Shown: positions 63,143-64,000 of the stretch, piece by piece
Layout of the letters: the number at the start of each line of letters is the position of its first letter
Position numbering within the stretch: the stretch's first letter is position 1
NCBI GenBank assembly: GCA_036156195.1
Contig: JAYZUZ010000011.1
Coordinates: 186,001 to 250,000, forward strand
Length of the DNA: 64,000 bases
From: Abyssibacter sp036156195
GTDB taxonomy: Bacteria > Pseudomonadota > Gammaproteobacteria > Nevskiales > OUC007
Direction: 5' to 3'
Program-made: the position numbers and the translations under genes
Notes under the pieces: generated by a model
Seen by the model: the letters and a program-made list of their open reading frames with translations, nothing else
The model's database searches: none
What the model was told of the DNA's origin: nothing

Positions 63143-64000
63143 TTGAGCACCGGCAAGCGTCTGTTGATCGTTGGCATGTTGTGCATGCCGCCCTCCGTCC
63201 ACGCACAGGACCTGCTGGCCAACCCCACCGATCTGGTCTGGGTTTGCGTCAGTGCCGCCCTCGTCTTTTTCATGCAGGCCGGGTTTGCCCTGCTCGAAGG
63301 CGGCCTAGTTCGTGGCAAGAACAGCGTCAACGTCATCATGAAGAACTACGCGGACCTTTGCGTCGGCGTGCTGGCCTTTTGGGCCATAGGCTTCGGGCTC
63401 ATGTTTGGCGACAACCCCACGGGCTGGTTTGGCGCATCGCATTTCCTGCCCGAGGCGCTCACGGGCGGCGAGTCCGGATTTCTTGTCTTTCAGATGATGT
63501 TTGCCGCGACGGCGGCCACCATCGTCTCCGGCACGGTGGCCGAACGAATGCGCTTTGCACCCTATGCCATAGGCGCTGTGGCCATTACGGGTGTGATCTA
63601 CCCGGTCTACGGCAGCTGGGTCTGGGGGAGTGCCTTCGAAGGCAGCGGCTGGCTGGCAGCACGCGGATTCATCGATTTTGCAGGCTCGACCGTGGTGCAT
63701 TCAGTCGGCGGCTGGTGTGCGCTGGCTGCCGCCCTTGTGCTGGGGCCGCGCCTGGGGCGTTTCGGATCCGATGGCAGCGTGCGCACTATTCCCGGGCACA
63801 GCCTGCCAAGCGTTGCCTTGGGTGTCTTCGTGCTGTGGTTGGGGTGGTTCGGCTTTAACGGTGGCAGCACACTCGCCGCCGACGCCAGCATTGGCCCAGT
63901 GTTGCTCAATACAAACCTGGCAGCCGCAGCGGGCGTGGTCGGGACCATGCTGCTGCTGGCCCTGCTGCGCCGCCCCGTGTTGATCACCACCTCCGTGAAC
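63143..64000 (+). CDS. amt: Ammonium transporter, N-terminal part (runs off right edge)
   Basis: This is an Amt/MEP/Rh-family ammonium channel, open to the window edge (286 codons). A signal-like N-terminus (LLIVGMLCMPPSVHA) precedes the helices: VWVCVSAALVFFMQAGFALLEGG (core FFMQAGFALLEGG), VNVIMKNYADL, AATAATIVSGTVAERM and FIDFAGSTVVHSVGGW with the conserved channel-family residues. The start is TTG at 63143-63145 with AAGGAG about 7 bases upstream. No glnK is seen in front of it. Confidence 0.93.
   Translation, partial: MSTGKRLLIVGMLCMPPSVHAQDLLANPTDLVWVCVSAALVFFMQAGFALLEGGLVRGKNSVNVIMKNYADLCVGVLAFWAIGFGLMFGDNPTGWFGASHFLPEALTGGESGFLVFQMMFAATAATIVSGTVAERMRFAPYAIGAVAITGVIYPVYGSWVWGSAFEGSGWLAARGFIDFAGSTVVHSVGGWCALAAALVLGPRLGRFGSDGSVRTIPGHSLPSVALGVFVLWLGWFGFNGGSTLAADASIGPVLLNTNLAAAAGVVGTMLLLALLRRPVLITTSVN

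Noticed and set aside
63136..63858. 240-codon plus-strand open frame at the right edge
   Set aside because: It is an out-of-frame shadow of the ammonium transporter, whose own frame stays open to the window edge.

Overview
The window is a GC-rich (roughly two-thirds G+C by eye) chromosomal segment of a gammaproteobacterium. The gene orders that show this are mraZ-rsmH-ftsL-ftsI-murE-murF beside rnpB and rsmI, petABC-sspA-sspB, murA-ibaG, and kdsD-kdsC-lptC-lptA-lptB-rpoN-hpf-ptsN-rapZ. A DAP-type MurE, LPS transport genes, a TPP riboswitch on thiC and the regulatory PTS all fit. I cannot name a genus. An HPr kinase and a PPi-type phosphofructokinase make an enteric unlikely and suggest an early-branching or environmental order. 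I see no tRNA, rRNA operon, CRISPR array, prophage or intact insertion sequence. The region is core chromosome with near-continuous coding.

Layout. 1-5.6 kb (minus): the division and cell-wall cluster, murF running off the left edge, with a sigma70 promoter and MraZ-type operator repeats. 5.9-6.2 kb (minus): RNase P RNA. 6.3-10.8 kb: rsmI, then divergent lpoA-yraN-FAD oxidase. 10.9-14.6 kb (minus): sspB, sspA and the cytochrome bc1 genes. 14.8-20 kb (minus): hisD, hisG, murA, ibaG and a two-gene ABC exporter. 20-22.8 kb (plus): photolyase and a cation exchanger. 22.9-33.9 kb (plus): KDO and LPS transport genes, rpoN, hpf, then the complete regulatory PTS (ptsN, a minimal HPr kinase, rapZ, a mannose-type EIIA, HPr, enzyme I) and mgtE. 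34-46 kb: msrB, a small MscS-like channel, tldE/pmbA, mpl, rnd, adk, pfp, ppa, a histidine kinase, NDH-2, an ArsC-like protein and gloB. 46.5-57.7 kb: an ABC-F protein, a hydrolase/adenylyl cyclase fusion, a ComEA-like protein, exonuclease I, a Crp-type regulator, small membrane proteins, a PfpI protein, an unlisted 52-aa Pmp3 protein and thiC. 58-64 kb: a GAF/GGDEF-like/EAL protein, a lipoprotein, LysR-azoR-pirin, and an ammonium transporter running off the right edge.

How the parts work together. The first third builds the wall and septum (MurA, MurE, MurF, FtsI, FtsL, MraZ, LpoA, with Mpl recycling further on). The central block makes and exports LPS and couples sigma54, ribosome hibernation and a phosphotransfer cascade; no sugar permease is present, so that PTS looks purely regulatory. 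Energy genes (bc1, NDH-2) and pyrophosphate-linked glycolysis are scattered among them.

Most notable non-standard findings: a dispersed palindromic repeat of about 85-105 bp (four copies plus a probable half copy), which in three places also supplies the TAG stop of the preceding gene; a hydrolase/cyclase fusion whose hydrolase catalytic residues look lost; an rpoN gene whose 3' third has clearly lower GC; a structured 300-base leader before amt; repeated motifs before mraZ and petA; and a minimal HPr kinase.
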